NCBI GenBank assembly: GCA_026400395.1
Contig: JAPLPD010000145.1
Location: 1 to 55,245, forward strand
Length of the DNA stretch: 55,245 nucleotides
Direction of reading: 5' to 3'
Source: Alphaproteobacteria bacterium
GTDB lineage: Bacteria; Pseudomonadota; Alphaproteobacteria; Rhizobiales; Xanthobacteraceae
The notes below the pieces were generated by a model. The model saw only the letters and a program-made list of their open reading frames with translations, was not told the DNA's origin and ran no database searches. Positions 36,536 to 45,544 of the stretch are shown piece after piece. Each line of letters starts with the position of its first letter. Position 1 is the first letter of the stretch. The position numbers were made by a program, and so were the translations under genes.

Positions 36536-37510
36536 TTACTCTATGACTTCGTTGGCGCGCAGCAGGATCGAGGTTGGCAGCTCGATGCCGAGGATTTTCG
36601 CCGTCTTCGCGTTGACGACAAGTTCGAAATTGGTCGGCCGTTCGATCGGCAGTTCGGCGACCTTGGCGCCGTTCAAGACCTTGCCGGCCCTGCCGCCGCA
36701 CTGCTGAATCGCGCCGAGCAGACTGACCCCGTAGGCCATGAATCCGCCGGCCCGGGCGAACTCGGGAAACAGCGTGATCGCCGGCAGCCTGTTGACCAAT
36801 GCCTGCTGCGCCACAGGGGCGGGATCGGCGCCGAACAGCGGCGACGACAGGATGAGGACGGCATCGGGGCCGCGCTCGCGCACCGAGCGAAACGCGGCAT
36901 CGAATTCAGCCGCGGTGCGGATATCGACGACCTCCACCTTGACCGCCATCGCGACGGCGGTGGTCTCGATCCCTTTCAACTGAGGCGAAGGGCTGGCCGG
37001 ATCGCGAACCACGACCACCTTGGCAAGCCGCGGAATCGCCTCCTTCAGGAGCTCCATCCACTTGGTGCTGAAATCCAGATAGTCGAAATAGACGCCGGTG
37101 ACGTTGCCGCCCGGCCTCGCCAGATTGGCAGCGAGACCGCTCGCGACGGGATCGGTCTCAAGGTCGAATGCGACGATCGGGATGGTCTTGGTCGCTGCAC
37201 GCGCCACCTCGACGGAAATGACGCTGATGGCGACCAGCACATCGACCTTGGCCTCGACCAGCTCCCGCGCAAGAACCGCATTCCGTTCGACGACCGTTTC
37301 GGCGTAGCGGGGCACAATTTCGATCTGCGTGGGATCCAAGCCGGCGCTTCGCAGTCCTTCGCGGAAGGCAGCGAGCCGGCTGCTTCCAGCCGCAGTCCGC
37401 CCGGGATAGAGAAAGCCGATCTTCTTGCGCGCCTGACCGACCGCAGCGATTGGCAGCAGGCCGCTTGCCGCCACCGCGCCCAACGATGCAACGAATGAGC
37501 GCCGCTTCAC
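36536..37510 (-). CDS. ABC_sub_bind-family periplasmic binding protein, copy A
   Basis: 324 residues with a Tat-like N-terminus KRRSFVASLGAVAASG, signal end near AVGQA. Body of the ABC_sub_bind type: IGFLYPGRTAAGSSRLAAFREGLR, then DPVASGLAANLARPGGNVTGV and C-terminal NAKTAKILGIELPTSILLRANEVIE. Bradyrhizobium-type genomes carry many of these without permeases; ligand unknown. GTG start overlaps the stop of copy B (GTGA). The two copies share plan but are clearly diverged. Confidence 0.85.
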   Translation of the reverse strand: MKRRSFVASLGAVAASGLLPIAAVGQARKKIGFLYPGRTAAGSSRLAAFREGLRSAGLDPTQIEIVPRYAETVVERNAVLARELVEAKVDVLVAISVISVEVARAATKTIPIVAFDLETDPVASGLAANLARPGGNVTGVYFDYLDFSTKWMELLKEAIPRLAKVVVVRDPASPSPQLKGIETTAVAMAVKVEVVDIRTAAEFDAAFRSVRERGPDAVLILSSPLFGADPAPVAQQALVNRLPAITLFPEFARAGGFMAYGVSLLGAIQQCGGRAGKVLNGAKVAELPIERPTNFELVVNAKTAKILGIELPTSILLRANEVIE

Positions 37511-38493
37511 TCGATCACCTCATCAGCGCGACCGAGCAGCGTGATCGGAATCGTAAGACCGAGCGCCTTGGCGGTCTTGAGATTGAGCACCAGTTCGATC
37601 TTGGTCGACTGCTGGATCGGCAGGTCAGCGGGGTTAGCGCCCTTGAGAATGCGGCCGGCATAGTCGCCGCACAGCTTGGCTGCACTGGCGATATCGGCGC
37701 CGTAGCTCATCAACCCGCCAGCGACCACAAACTCGCGCAGGAAGTAAACCGTCGGAATGGCGTGCTGCTTTGCCAGATCGGCGACGCCTTTGACATCGAC
37801 AAGGAACAAAGGATCGGATGCCACAAGCAACGCCCCGATCTTCTCAGCACGGGCCAATTCAAAGGCCGTGGCAACCTCGATCGCAGCCTTCACCGGAAAA
37901 ACCCGCAACGTCTTGCCGACAGCGCGGGCGGCCTCCTGTGCATTCTTGAGTTGCGCGTCGGCGGTCGGCCGTGTCGGATTCAACAGGATGCCGATCACGG
38001 TAACATCGGGCAGCAGTTCCCGCATCTGTTCCAGATTTTTCGCGCCCAGTTCCCCACCGAGCCAGGTCACGCCAGTCATGTGCCCGCCCGGCCGGCTGAG
38101 ACTGGTGACGAGACCCGACGCCACCGGATCGTCGCCGGTGAGAAATACGGTCGGTATCTTGGAGGTGGCCCGCTTTGCGGCGAGCGCTGCGACGTTGCCG
38201 CCGACGGTGATCAGCAAATCAACCGGCCGGCCCACCAGTTCCGCGGCCAGAGCGGGCAAGCGGTCGAAATGGCCTTCCGCCCAGCGGTATTCGATCGTGG
38301 CGTTACGCCCATCGACAAAGCCGCTGTCCTTGAACCCCTGAAGAAATCCATCGGCATGGGCTGTGAATGTTTTGAACGATACGCTGCCCAGAAAACCCAG
38401 AACGGGCCGGGCCTGAGCGCGCACAACTGACGGAGAAAAGACCAACGATGCCGCCGCGGCACCCAGGAGTTTGATGGCTTCGCGGCGTTTCAT
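37507..38493 (-). CDS. ABC_sub_bind-family periplasmic binding protein, copy B
   Basis: 328 residues, Tat-like start MKRREAIKLLGAAAAS, signal end VVRAQA. Family stretches RPVLGFLGSVS, DPVASGLVTSLSRPGGHMTGVTWL and NLKTAKALGLTIPITLLGRADEVIE. First gene of the minus-strand run that continues into copy A, thiolase, ligI and beyond. ATG at 38493 chosen because it begins the signal peptide; 88 bp separate it from a divergent DUF3237 gene. Confidence 0.85.
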   Translation of the reverse strand: MKRREAIKLLGAAAASLVFSPSVVRAQARPVLGFLGSVSFKTFTAHADGFLQGFKDSGFVDGRNATIEYRWAEGHFDRLPALAAELVGRPVDLLITVGGNVAALAAKRATSKIPTVFLTGDDPVASGLVTSLSRPGGHMTGVTWLGGELGAKNLEQMRELLPDVTVIGILLNPTRPTADAQLKNAQEAARAVGKTLRVFPVKAAIEVATAFELARAEKIGALLVASDPLFLVDVKGVADLAKQHAIPTVYFLREFVVAGGLMSYGADIASAAKLCGDYAGRILKGANPADLPIQQSTKIELVLNLKTAKALGLTIPITLLGRADEVIE

Positions 38494-38581
38494 GGGGTGC
38501 CAAACAATTGTCGCGCGCACATTGATCGTGCGGCGCTTTCATGCGCGAATCTAGTTGTCGTAGCCCCTGGGGTCAAACAAC

Positions 38582-39040
38582 ATGCCGCTCGTCGCCGATC
38601 AACCGATTTTCACCATCCGCTCCCCGCTCGGCAGCATTCAGAAACTCGGCAACACGCCCTATGGCGAACGGCGCATCATCAACATCCTGGGCGGCACCGT
38701 CGAAGGCCCGAAGCTGAACGGAACGGTTCTGTCCGGCGGCGCCGACTGGCAGATCGTACGCGCCGACGGCGTGGTGCATCTGCAGGCCCGCTACACCATC
38801 GAGACGAACACCGGCGGACAGGTCCTGGTCGATGCCGAGGGCTACCGTCACGGGCCGCCTGAGGTGATGGAGCGGCTCGCCCGCGACGAAACGGTCGATC
38901 CGGCGCTGTATTATTTCCGCACCTTCATGCGGTTCGAGACCGCCGACCCGGCCGCCGCCTGGCTCAACCGCATTCTGGCGATCGGCCATGGCGCCCGGCA
39001 GAAGGGCGCGGTGCGGATCGCTGTGTTCGAGGTGCTTTAG
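38582..39040 (+). CDS. DUF3237 domain protein
   Basis: 152-residue soluble protein with the DUF3237 pattern: a beta-barrel with GERRIINILGGTVEGPKLNGTVLSGGADWQ, VHLQARYTIET and YYFRTFMRFET. The family is frequent in aromatic catabolic clusters; no reaction is established to my knowledge. It begins the plus-strand run with crotonase, CoA ligase and TRAP genes. Confidence 0.85.
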   Translation: MPLVADQPIFTIRSPLGSIQKLGNTPYGERRIINILGGTVEGPKLNGTVLSGGADWQIVRADGVVHLQARYTIETNTGGQVLVDAEGYRHGPPEVMERLARDETVDPALYYFRTFMRFETADPAAAWLNRILAIGHGARQKGAVRIAVFEVL

Positions 39041-39081
39041 TCCGGCTTGACCGGTCCGATCGGACCCCGCATGACTCGGGT

Positions 39082-39900
39082 ATGCCGAAGCCATCCAAAA
39101 AGCCGCCCGGTAAACCTGTTGCGCCCAAGCTGCCGGCCTCGCTGACCGCTCTCCGGCATGGCAACGTCGCAATCCTGCGCCTCTCCCGGCCGCAAAAGCG
39201 CAACGCCCTTGACGACGCCACCATCCTCGGTATCGAGGCGTTTTTTGCTGCACTGCCGAAAGAGATTCGCGCAGTCGTGCTGCATGGCGAAGGCGAGCAT
39301 TTTTCCGCCGGCCTCGACCTCGGCGAACTGACCGAGCACGACGTGGCCGAAGGCGTGCAGCATTCGCGCATGTGGCACCGGGTGTTCGACTCGATCCAAT
39401 TCGGCAAGGTGCCGGTGGTGGCCGTGCTGCATGGCGCGGTGGTCGGCGGCGGCCTCGAACTCGCCGCCGCGTGTCATCTGCGCGTCGCCGAGCGGTCGGC
39501 CTACTACGCGCTGCCGGAGGGCAGCCGCGGAATCTTTCTCGGCGGCGGCGGCTCGGTGCGGCTGCCGCGCCTGATCGGCGTGTCGCGCGTGATGGAGCTG
39601 ATGCTGACCGGACGCACCTACGGCGCTGACGAAGGCCAGACCTACGGCCTCTCCCATATGCTGGCCGAGAACGGCGCGGGATTGGCCAAGGGCATCGAAC
39701 TGGCCGAGCGGGTTGCGACCAATGCGCCGCTGTCCAACTTCGCCGTCATGCACGCCCTGCCGCGCATCGCCGAGAGCGATCCGGCCGGTGGACTGATGAT
39801 GGAATCGCTCATGGCCGCGGTTGCCCAGGGCAGCGACGAGGCCAAGTCGCGGCTGAAGGATTTTCTGGAGAAGCGCGGCAAGAAGGTGCTTCGTGGCTGA
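39082..39900 (+). CDS. Enoyl-CoA hydratase/isomerase (crotonase) family
   Basis: 272 residues; Lys/Pro-rich start then the crotonase fold: RLSRPQKRNALDD, the oxyanion hole segments GEHFSAGLDL and LHGAVVGGGLELAAACHLRVA, and ALPEGSRGIFLGGGGSVRLPRLIG. Glu at EGSRGIF could serve as acid/base. Next to a feruloyl-CoA synthase gene (8-bp overlap) it may hydrate a cinnamoyl-CoA-type substrate; whether it also cleaves to the aldehyde, as in CouA/Ech, is not clear. Confidence 0.85.
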   Translation: MPKPSKKPPGKPVAPKLPASLTALRHGNVAILRLSRPQKRNALDDATILGIEAFFAALPKEIRAVVLHGEGEHFSAGLDLGELTEHDVAEGVQHSRMWHRVFDSIQFGKVPVVAVLHGAVVGGGLELAAACHLRVAERSAYYALPEGSRGIFLGGGGSVRLPRLIGVSRVMELMLTGRTYGADEGQTYGLSHMLAENGAGLAKGIELAERVATNAPLSNFAVMHALPRIAESDPAGGLMMESLMAAVAQGSDEAKSRLKDFLEKRGKKVLRG

Positions 39901-41778
39901 GGCGATGCGGACCAAGACGGCGGCCGATGCGCCGCTGCGTCCGGTCCGGCTCGGACCGCCCGACGTGCTGCTCGACCGCAAATCCGACGGCACACTCATC
40001 CTTCGCTCGCCGCACAAGCTCGACGCCTATCCCGACAAACTGACGCAGCGCCTGGAGTACTGGGCCAAGGCCGCGCCCGATCGCGTCTTCATCGCACAGC
40101 GAGCCGCCGACGGGTCGTGGCGCACGCTCACCTATGCGCAAATGCTGGCGAAGGTGCGCAGCGTCGCGCAGTCGTTGTTGCAGTTGCAACGGCCGCTCTC
40201 GGCCGAGCGGCCGATCGCGATCCTGTCCGGCAACGACCTTGAGCACGCGACACTTGGACTAGCCGCGATGATGGCCGGAATCCCCTACGCGCCCATCTCG
40301 GTACCCTACTCGCTGGTGTCGAGCGACTTCGGCAAGCTCAAATCGATCATGGACATCCTGACACCGGGGTTGGTGTTCGCCGCCGACGGCAAGGTCTTCG
40401 CGCGCGCCATCGCCGCGTCGGTGCCGCCCAGCGTCGAGATCGCGGTCATTTCCAATCCGCCGCCGGAGCGGCTCGCGACGTTGTTCATGGATTTACTGGC
40501 AACCAACGCAACCGAAGCCGTCGATGCCGCTCACGCCAAGGTCGGACCTGACACATCGCGAAAATCCTTTTCACATCCGGCTCCACCGGAAATCCCAAGG
40601 GCGTCATCAACACGCAGCGCATGCTGTGCTCGAACCAGGCGATGATTCGATCGACCCTCGCCTTCATCGCCGACGAACCGCCGGTTCTTGTCGATTGGCC
40701 GCCGTGGAATCACACCTTCGGCGGCAACCACGATTTCGGCATGGTGCTGTACAACGGGGGCTCCTTCTACATCGACGAAGGCAAGCCACTGCCCGGCGCC
40801 ATCGAAGCGACCGTCCGCAACCTTCGCGAGATCGCGCCAACGATCCATCTCAACGTGCCCAAGGGCTTTGAGATGCTCCTGCCGTATCTGCGCAGCGACG
40901 CGGCGTTGCGGCTGAATTTTTTCAGCAAGATGAAAGTGCTGTTCTACGCGGGCGCGGGTCTCGCGCGCCACGTCTGGGACGAATTGCAGCAGATGGCCGT
41001 CACGACCACCGGCGAGCGCATCATTTTCCTGTCGAGCCTCGGTTCAACCGAAACGGCACCGGCTGCCGTCGCCCGCACCTGGGAATCCGAGCAGCCCGGC
41101 AACATCGGCGTGCCCATGCGCGGTGTGGAGGTCAAGCTTGTCCCCAACGGCGGCAAGCTCGAAGCCCGCTACAAGGGGCCGAACATCACGCCGGGCTACT
41201 GGCGGCGGCCCGATCTAACCAGGGAGGCATTCGACGACGAGGGCTTCTACAAGATGGGCGACGCGCTCAAGTTCGAGGACGACGCGGATCCCTCCAAGGG
41301 CCTCATGTTCGACGGCCGGCTTGCCGAGGACTTCAAGCTGGCAAGCGGCACCTGGGTCAGCACCGGCGTATTGCGCGCGCAGCTCGTGGATCATTGCGCA
41401 CCGCTCGTCCGCGATGCCGTGATCGCCGGCATGAATCGCGATGACATTGCGGCGCTGGTGTTCCCCGATGTCGAGGCATGCCGCAAGCTCGCAGGCCTCG
41501 CCGCCGATGCGGCGCCCGAAGCGGTGTTGGCCGATCCGAAAGTGCGCGACGAGTTCAAAAAACGCCTCGACGCCCTTGCCCGCCGGAGCACCGGCGGCTC
41601 GACCCGCATCTGCCGGATCGTCCTGATGGCCGAACCGCCATCGCTCGATGCCGGCGAGGCCACCGACAAGGGCTCGATCAACCAACGCGCGGTGCTCACC
41701 CGCCGCGCGGGTTTGGTCGATGAGCTTTATTCTGTCACACCATCCGCCAATGTAATTGCCATCGAGCAACGGAACTGA
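39893..41778 (+). pseudogene. fcs: Feruloyl-CoA synthase-like acyl-CoA ligase, single frameshift
   Basis: Two frames together give a full-length ligase of about 628 residues: PLRPVRLGPPDVLLDRK to VGPDT in the first, then IAKILFTSGSTGNPKGV (AMP-binding P-loop), VDWPPWNHTFGGNHD, SSLGSTETAP, GYWRRPD, YKMGDALKFED and GLMFDGRLAEDFKLASGTWV in the second. The sequence at 40550-40557 reads GACACATC where GAC ACx ATC is expected, so one base is missing near 40554. The FxxxDWPPWNHT stretch is typical of feruloyl-CoA synthases. Either a recent null mutation or a base-calling error. Starts within the crotonase stop. Confidence 0.8.
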
Positions 41779-41783
41779 CCTGA

Positions 41784-42502
41784 ATGGATCCCAAAGGACA
41801 CGCCGCCATCGTCACCGGAGCCGCCTCGGGCCTCGGCGCGGAAACCGCGGCGCAACTCGCCAAGGCCGGCGCCAAGGTCGCCTGCTTCGACATCAACATC
41901 GACGGCGCGCGGGAGGTGGCCAGCAGGATCGGCGGCATCGCCGTCCACTGCGACGTCACCCGCGCCACCGGGGCCGAGACGGCGCTGAAGGAAGCGCGCG
42001 ACAAGCACGGAGCCGCCCGCATTCCCGCGACGGCCCGATGCCGCTGTCCGAATTCGAGTGGATCATCGGGGTCAATCTGACCGGCACCTTCAACATGATG
42101 CGGCTCGTCGCCGCCGACATGCAGAACCTTTCGCCTTTGCCTGACGGCGAGCGCGGCGTCATCGTCTCGACCGCTTCGGTCGCCGCCTACGAAGGCCAGA
42201 TCGGCCAGGCGCCCTACGCCGCCTCCAAGGGTGGCGTCGCCGCGCTGACCATCCCGATTGCGCGCGAGCTGTCGCAGTTCGGCATTCGCGTCATGGCGAT
42301 TGCTCCCGGCATCTTCGCCACCCCGATGTTGAAGGCGCTGCCGCAACCGGCACAGGATTCGCTCGGCGCCTCGGTGCCCTTCCCCAAGCGCCTCGGCGAG
42401 CCTCGCGAGTATGCTGAGTTGGTGCTGTTCATCCTGCGCAGCAGCTATCTGAACGGCGAGGTGATCCGCATCGACGGCGCGCTGCGCATGGCGCCCCGCT
42501 AG
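41784..42502 (+). pseudogene. SDR oxidoreductase (3-hydroxyacyl-CoA dehydrogenase-like), deletion and frameshift
   Basis: First frame: [38 protein letters not shown] to [11 protein letters not shown] at about 42023. SDR sequence resumes in another frame with [28 protein letters not shown], catalytic SVAAYEGQ and YAASKGG, to DGALRMAPR. The usual next residues after ARI, the LVNxAG strand that lines the cofactor site, are missing, so about 40-50 nt were lost. The product cannot be functional as read. Its place between CoA ligase and thioesterase genes fits oxidation of the 3-hydroxyacyl-CoA made by the crotonase. Confidence 0.8.
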
Positions 42503-42506
42503 TTCG

Positions 42507-42929
42507 ATGCTGACCTACACCCGCAACGCGCGCATCGAGTGGGGCGACTGCGATCCGGCCGGGATCGTGTTCTTCCCGCGCTATTTCGCCATGTTCGATT
42601 CCTGCACCACCGCGCTGTTTTCGCAGGCGCTGGGCATGAACAAACACCAGTTCCTGCGCCACTACGAATTTCAGGGCTATCCGATGGTCGACACGCGGGC
42701 GAAGTTCTACAAGCCCACGAAGTTCGGCGACGACGTCGTGATCGAGACCAAGGTGTCCGAGTTCCGGCGCTCCAGCTTCGACGTGCAGCATCGCATCACG
42801 CTCGACGGCGAACTGTGCGTCGAATGCTTCGACACCCGCGTCTGGGCCGCGCGGCATCCGGACGATCCGGAGAAGATCAAGGCCAAGCCCATCCCGCCCG
42901 AGGTTATCGCGAAGTTCGCGGGGCCCTGA
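42507..42929 (+). CDS. Acyl-CoA thioesterase, 4-hydroxybenzoyl-CoA thioesterase family
   Basis: 140-residue single hot-dog domain. The motif EWGDCDPAGIVFFPRYFAMFD holds the catalytic Asp of the Pseudomonas-type 4HBT enzymes. In this cluster it could release the benzoate or acyl product from CoA after side-chain shortening. Four bases separate it from the SDR stop and 1 base from the next SDR start, so all three are one operon. Confidence 0.9.
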   Translation: MLTYTRNARIEWGDCDPAGIVFFPRYFAMFDSCTTALFSQALGMNKHQFLRHYEFQGYPMVDTRAKFYKPTKFGDDVVIETKVSEFRRSSFDVQHRITLDGELCVECFDTRVWAARHPDDPEKIKAKPIPPEVIAKFAGP

Positions 42930-42930
42930 C

Positions 42931-43713
42931 ATGGCCAGCGCCAAGCCCGTTGCCGTCATCACCGGCGCTTCCGCCGGCATCGGCGCGGCGCTGGCTCACG
43001 TGTTCGCGGACCACGGCCACGCGCTCGTGCTGGTGGCGCGCCGCGCGCCGCAGCTCAAGGCGCTGGCCGATCTCATCGAGGAGCGTGGCCGGGCGCGCCC
43101 GACCGTCATCGTCATCGATCTGAGCCGGCCCGACGCCGCCGCGCGCATCGAGGAGGAGCTGCGCGAAAGCGGCCTCGAACCGCAATATCTGGTCAACAAC
43201 GCAGGCTTCGGCCTCGTCGGCGATTTCGCCGGCCTCGATCGCGCTGACCAGCTCGCCATGATCGACCTGAACGTGCGCGTGCTCACCGAGCTGTCGCTTC
43301 GTTTCGCCGCAAGCCTGGCGCAGCACCGCGGCGGCATGCTCAACGTCGCTTCGGTCGCGAGCTTCCTGCCGGGGCCGGGCATGGCGGTCTATCACGCTAC
43401 CAAGGCCTACGTGCTGTCGTTCAGCGAAGCGCTGCACTGCGAGATGCAGTCCCAGGGCGTGCGCGTCACCGCCCTGTGCCCCGGTCCGGTGGTGACCGAA
43501 TTCCAGGCGCGCGCCAGAATGCCCGACGGCTACTTCCCCCGTTTCCTAGCGCGGGCGGCGGAGCGCGTGGCCCGCGAGGGCTACGAGGGCATGATGCGCG
43601 GACAGCGCGTGGTGGTGCCGGGCTCAACCATCAAGATCGCCGTATCGCTCCTGCGGCTGCTGCCGCGCGGGCTCGTACTCTGGATGCTGCGAACCGCCGC
43701 GCGCCCGCGCTGA
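42931..43713 (+). CDS. SDR family oxidoreductase
   Basis: 260 residues: TGASAGIGAALAHVFADHGHALVLVAR, NNAGFGLVG, Ser in VASVASFLPGPG and YHATKAYV. The C-terminal half with TALCPGPVVTEFQARA and a hydrophobic end (RLLPRGLVLWMLR) resembles the DltE/YqjQ-type SDRs. Intact, unlike the SDR 430 bp upstream, so it might partly compensate for it; substrate unknown. Confidence 0.85.
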   Translation: MASAKPVAVITGASAGIGAALAHVFADHGHALVLVARRAPQLKALADLIEERGRARPTVIVIDLSRPDAAARIEEELRESGLEPQYLVNNAGFGLVGDFAGLDRADQLAMIDLNVRVLTELSLRFAASLAQHRGGMLNVASVASFLPGPGMAVYHATKAYVLSFSEALHCEMQSQGVRVTALCPGPVVTEFQARARMPDGYFPRFLARAAERVAREGYEGMMRGQRVVVPGSTIKIAVSLLRLLPRGLVLWMLRTAARPR

Positions 43714-43856
43714 TCGTGGCCGGCTCCCGGCCTTATCCGTGTTGCCGTTTACCGGAAAATGGCTACGCGGTTTGCTTTACAACCCTGCCATTCTCAGGCT
43801 GAATCGCCGCAAAGTTGGTGCACAAGCCAACCTCATATCCTGGGAGGGACCAAGCA

Positions 43857-44891
43857 ATGTCAGCGACGACATTCAAGCTCGCGCCGGCGGCCGCACTGGT
43901 GATTTTGCTCGCCGCCGCTCCATCAGCATCGGCGCAGGACAAGACCATCGAGCTCAAGCTCGCGCACTGGGTACCGGCGTCGCATCCGCTGCAGAAGGGC
44001 TTCGAGGAATGGGGCCAGTCGGTCGAGAAGGCCTCGGGCGGCACAATCAAATACAAGATCTATCCGTCCGAGCAGCTCGGCAAGGCGTTCGACCATTACG
44101 ACATGGCGCGCGACGGCATTGCCGACCTGACCTACATTAACCCGGGCTATCAGCCGGGCCGTTTTCCGATCATCGGCGCCGGCGAACTGCCGTTCCTGAT
44201 GGCGAACGCCAAGGGCGGCTCATCGGCGCTCGATGCCTGGTATCGCAAATACGCCGCCGCCGAGATGAAGGGCGTAAAGTACTGCCTCGCGTTCGTGCAC
44301 GATCCGGGCTCGTTTCATTCGCGCACCAAGAAGATCACGGTGCCCGCCGACATCAAGGGCATGAAAATCCGTCCGGCTCACGCCACCATGGCCACCTGGA
44401 TGACGCAGCTCGGCGCCACCAACGTGCAGGGCGCGGCGCCGCAGGTGCGTGACATCATCGAGAAGGGCGTCGCCGACGCGGTGACCTTCCCCTGGGGCTC
44501 GGTGGTGCTGTTCGGCGTCGACAAGGTGACGAAGTACCACATGGAGGCGCCGCTCTACGTGACCACGTTCGCCTTTACGATGAACAAAGGCACCTATGAC
44601 CGGATGTCCGCCGCGCAGAAGAAGGTGATCGACGATCACTGCACCACCGAGTGGGCCGGCAAGATCGGCGGGCCGTGGGCCGACTTCGAGCACGCCGGCA
44701 TCGCCAAGATCAAGGCGCAGGCCGATCACGAGGTCTATTCGATCTCGAAGGAGCAACTCGGCGAGTGGCGCAAGTCCGCCGAGCCGCTGATCAACACCTG
44801 GTCGGCCAACGTCAAGAAGACCGGCGGCGACCCGGATGGCGCGATGAAGGAACTGCAGGACAAGCTGAAGCAGTACACCGCGTCGTACTGA
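43857..44891 (+). CDS. dctP: TRAP transporter substrate-binding protein (DctP family)
   Basis: 344 residues; signal peptide ends PSASAQ, then LAHWVPASHPLQKGFEEWGQSVEKASGG, typical of DctP. The carboxylate-binding Arg is expected in KGMKIRPAHATM, and FPWGSVVLFGVDKVTKYH is the family hinge area. In Rhodopseudomonas, TRAP systems carry aromatic acids such as coumarate; the neighbouring CoA ligase genes make that a reasonable ligand class. Start at 43857 follows GGGAGGG. Confidence 0.9.
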   Translation: MSATTFKLAPAAALVILLAAAPSASAQDKTIELKLAHWVPASHPLQKGFEEWGQSVEKASGGTIKYKIYPSEQLGKAFDHYDMARDGIADLTYINPGYQPGRFPIIGAGELPFLMANAKGGSSALDAWYRKYAAAEMKGVKYCLAFVHDPGSFHSRTKKITVPADIKGMKIRPAHATMATWMTQLGATNVQGAAPQVRDIIEKGVADAVTFPWGSVVLFGVDKVTKYHMEAPLYVTTFAFTMNKGTYDRMSAAQKKVIDDHCTTEWAGKIGGPWADFEHAGIAKIKAQADHEVYSISKEQLGEWRKSAEPLINTWSANVKKTGGDPDGAMKELQDKLKQYTASY

Positions 44892-44948
44892 GCCGCCTGA
44901 ATGACGATCGTCATCGAGCGAAGCATCCGCCGCGACGGCGGCGAACTC

Positions 44949-44969
44949 CCTCTCCCCTTTGGGGAGAGG
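44949..44969. repeat. CCTCTCCCC hairpin between dctP and dctQ
   Basis: CCTCTCCCC TTT GGGGAGAGG: a perfect 9-bp stem with a 3-nt loop, 58 bp after the dctP stop. It resembles the repeats at 31130 and 54805 and the mutS element. As a stable hairpin it could lower transcription or protect the 3' end so that DctP exceeds DctQM. Confidence 0.7.
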
Positions 44970-45021
44970 TGAAGAGAGTGCGTGGCTGACACTTTTGGGC
45001 GCAGCCGAAGGGAGCGATCGC

Positions 45022-45534
45022 GTGCCGCGCAATCTGATGGATCGCTTCATCGATGCCATCGAACTGATCGCGGCTGTCTTCGTCGGCATCGTCGCCTTCG
45101 ACACGTTCCTGATCGTCATGCTGCGCTACTTCTTCAACATCGGCATTCCCGACAGCTACGACTTCGGCCAACTTCTGCTCGGCATCCTGATCTTCTGGGG
45201 CATCGCCGCCACCTCCTATCGCGGCGCGCACATCACCGTCGATCTGGTCTGGGCCAATGCCAGTCCGCGCTGGCAGCGCGTGATCGACGTGTTCGCCACG
45301 CTGGTGCTGCTGTTCGTCGTCACCGTGCAGACCTACACGCTGCTCGACAAGGTGATCTCGACCTACGAGTCGAACCTTGCGACGTTCGAACTGCGCCTGC
45401 CGACCTGGCCGTTTTTCGCCATTGCATGGCTCGGCGACGCCGCCGCCGTTCTGCTGATCGCGGTGCGGACCTATCGGCTGATCTTCCGTCCGGAGCTGCT
45501 TGGCGGCTCATACCAGATCAAGCCGGTCGAATGA
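45022..45534 (+). CDS. dctQ: TRAP transporter small membrane subunit (DctQ)
   Basis: 170 residues with four membrane segments (about 8-30, 44-64, 83-105, 125-147); marks are MLRYFFNIGIPDSYDFGQLLLGILIFWGIAATSYRGAHITVD. It joins DctM in the membrane complex driven by the Na+ gradient. GTG at 45022 was chosen because GGAG lies 7 nt upstream; an upstream ATG at 44959 would translate through the hairpin. Confidence 0.88.
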   Translation: MPRNLMDRFIDAIELIAAVFVGIVAFDTFLIVMLRYFFNIGIPDSYDFGQLLLGILIFWGIAATSYRGAHITVDLVWANASPRWQRVIDVFATLVLLFVVTVQTYTLLDKVISTYESNLATFELRLPTWPFFAIAWLGDAAAVLLIAVRTYRLIFRPELLGGSYQIKPVE

Positions 45535-45544
45535 GGCGCAACGC

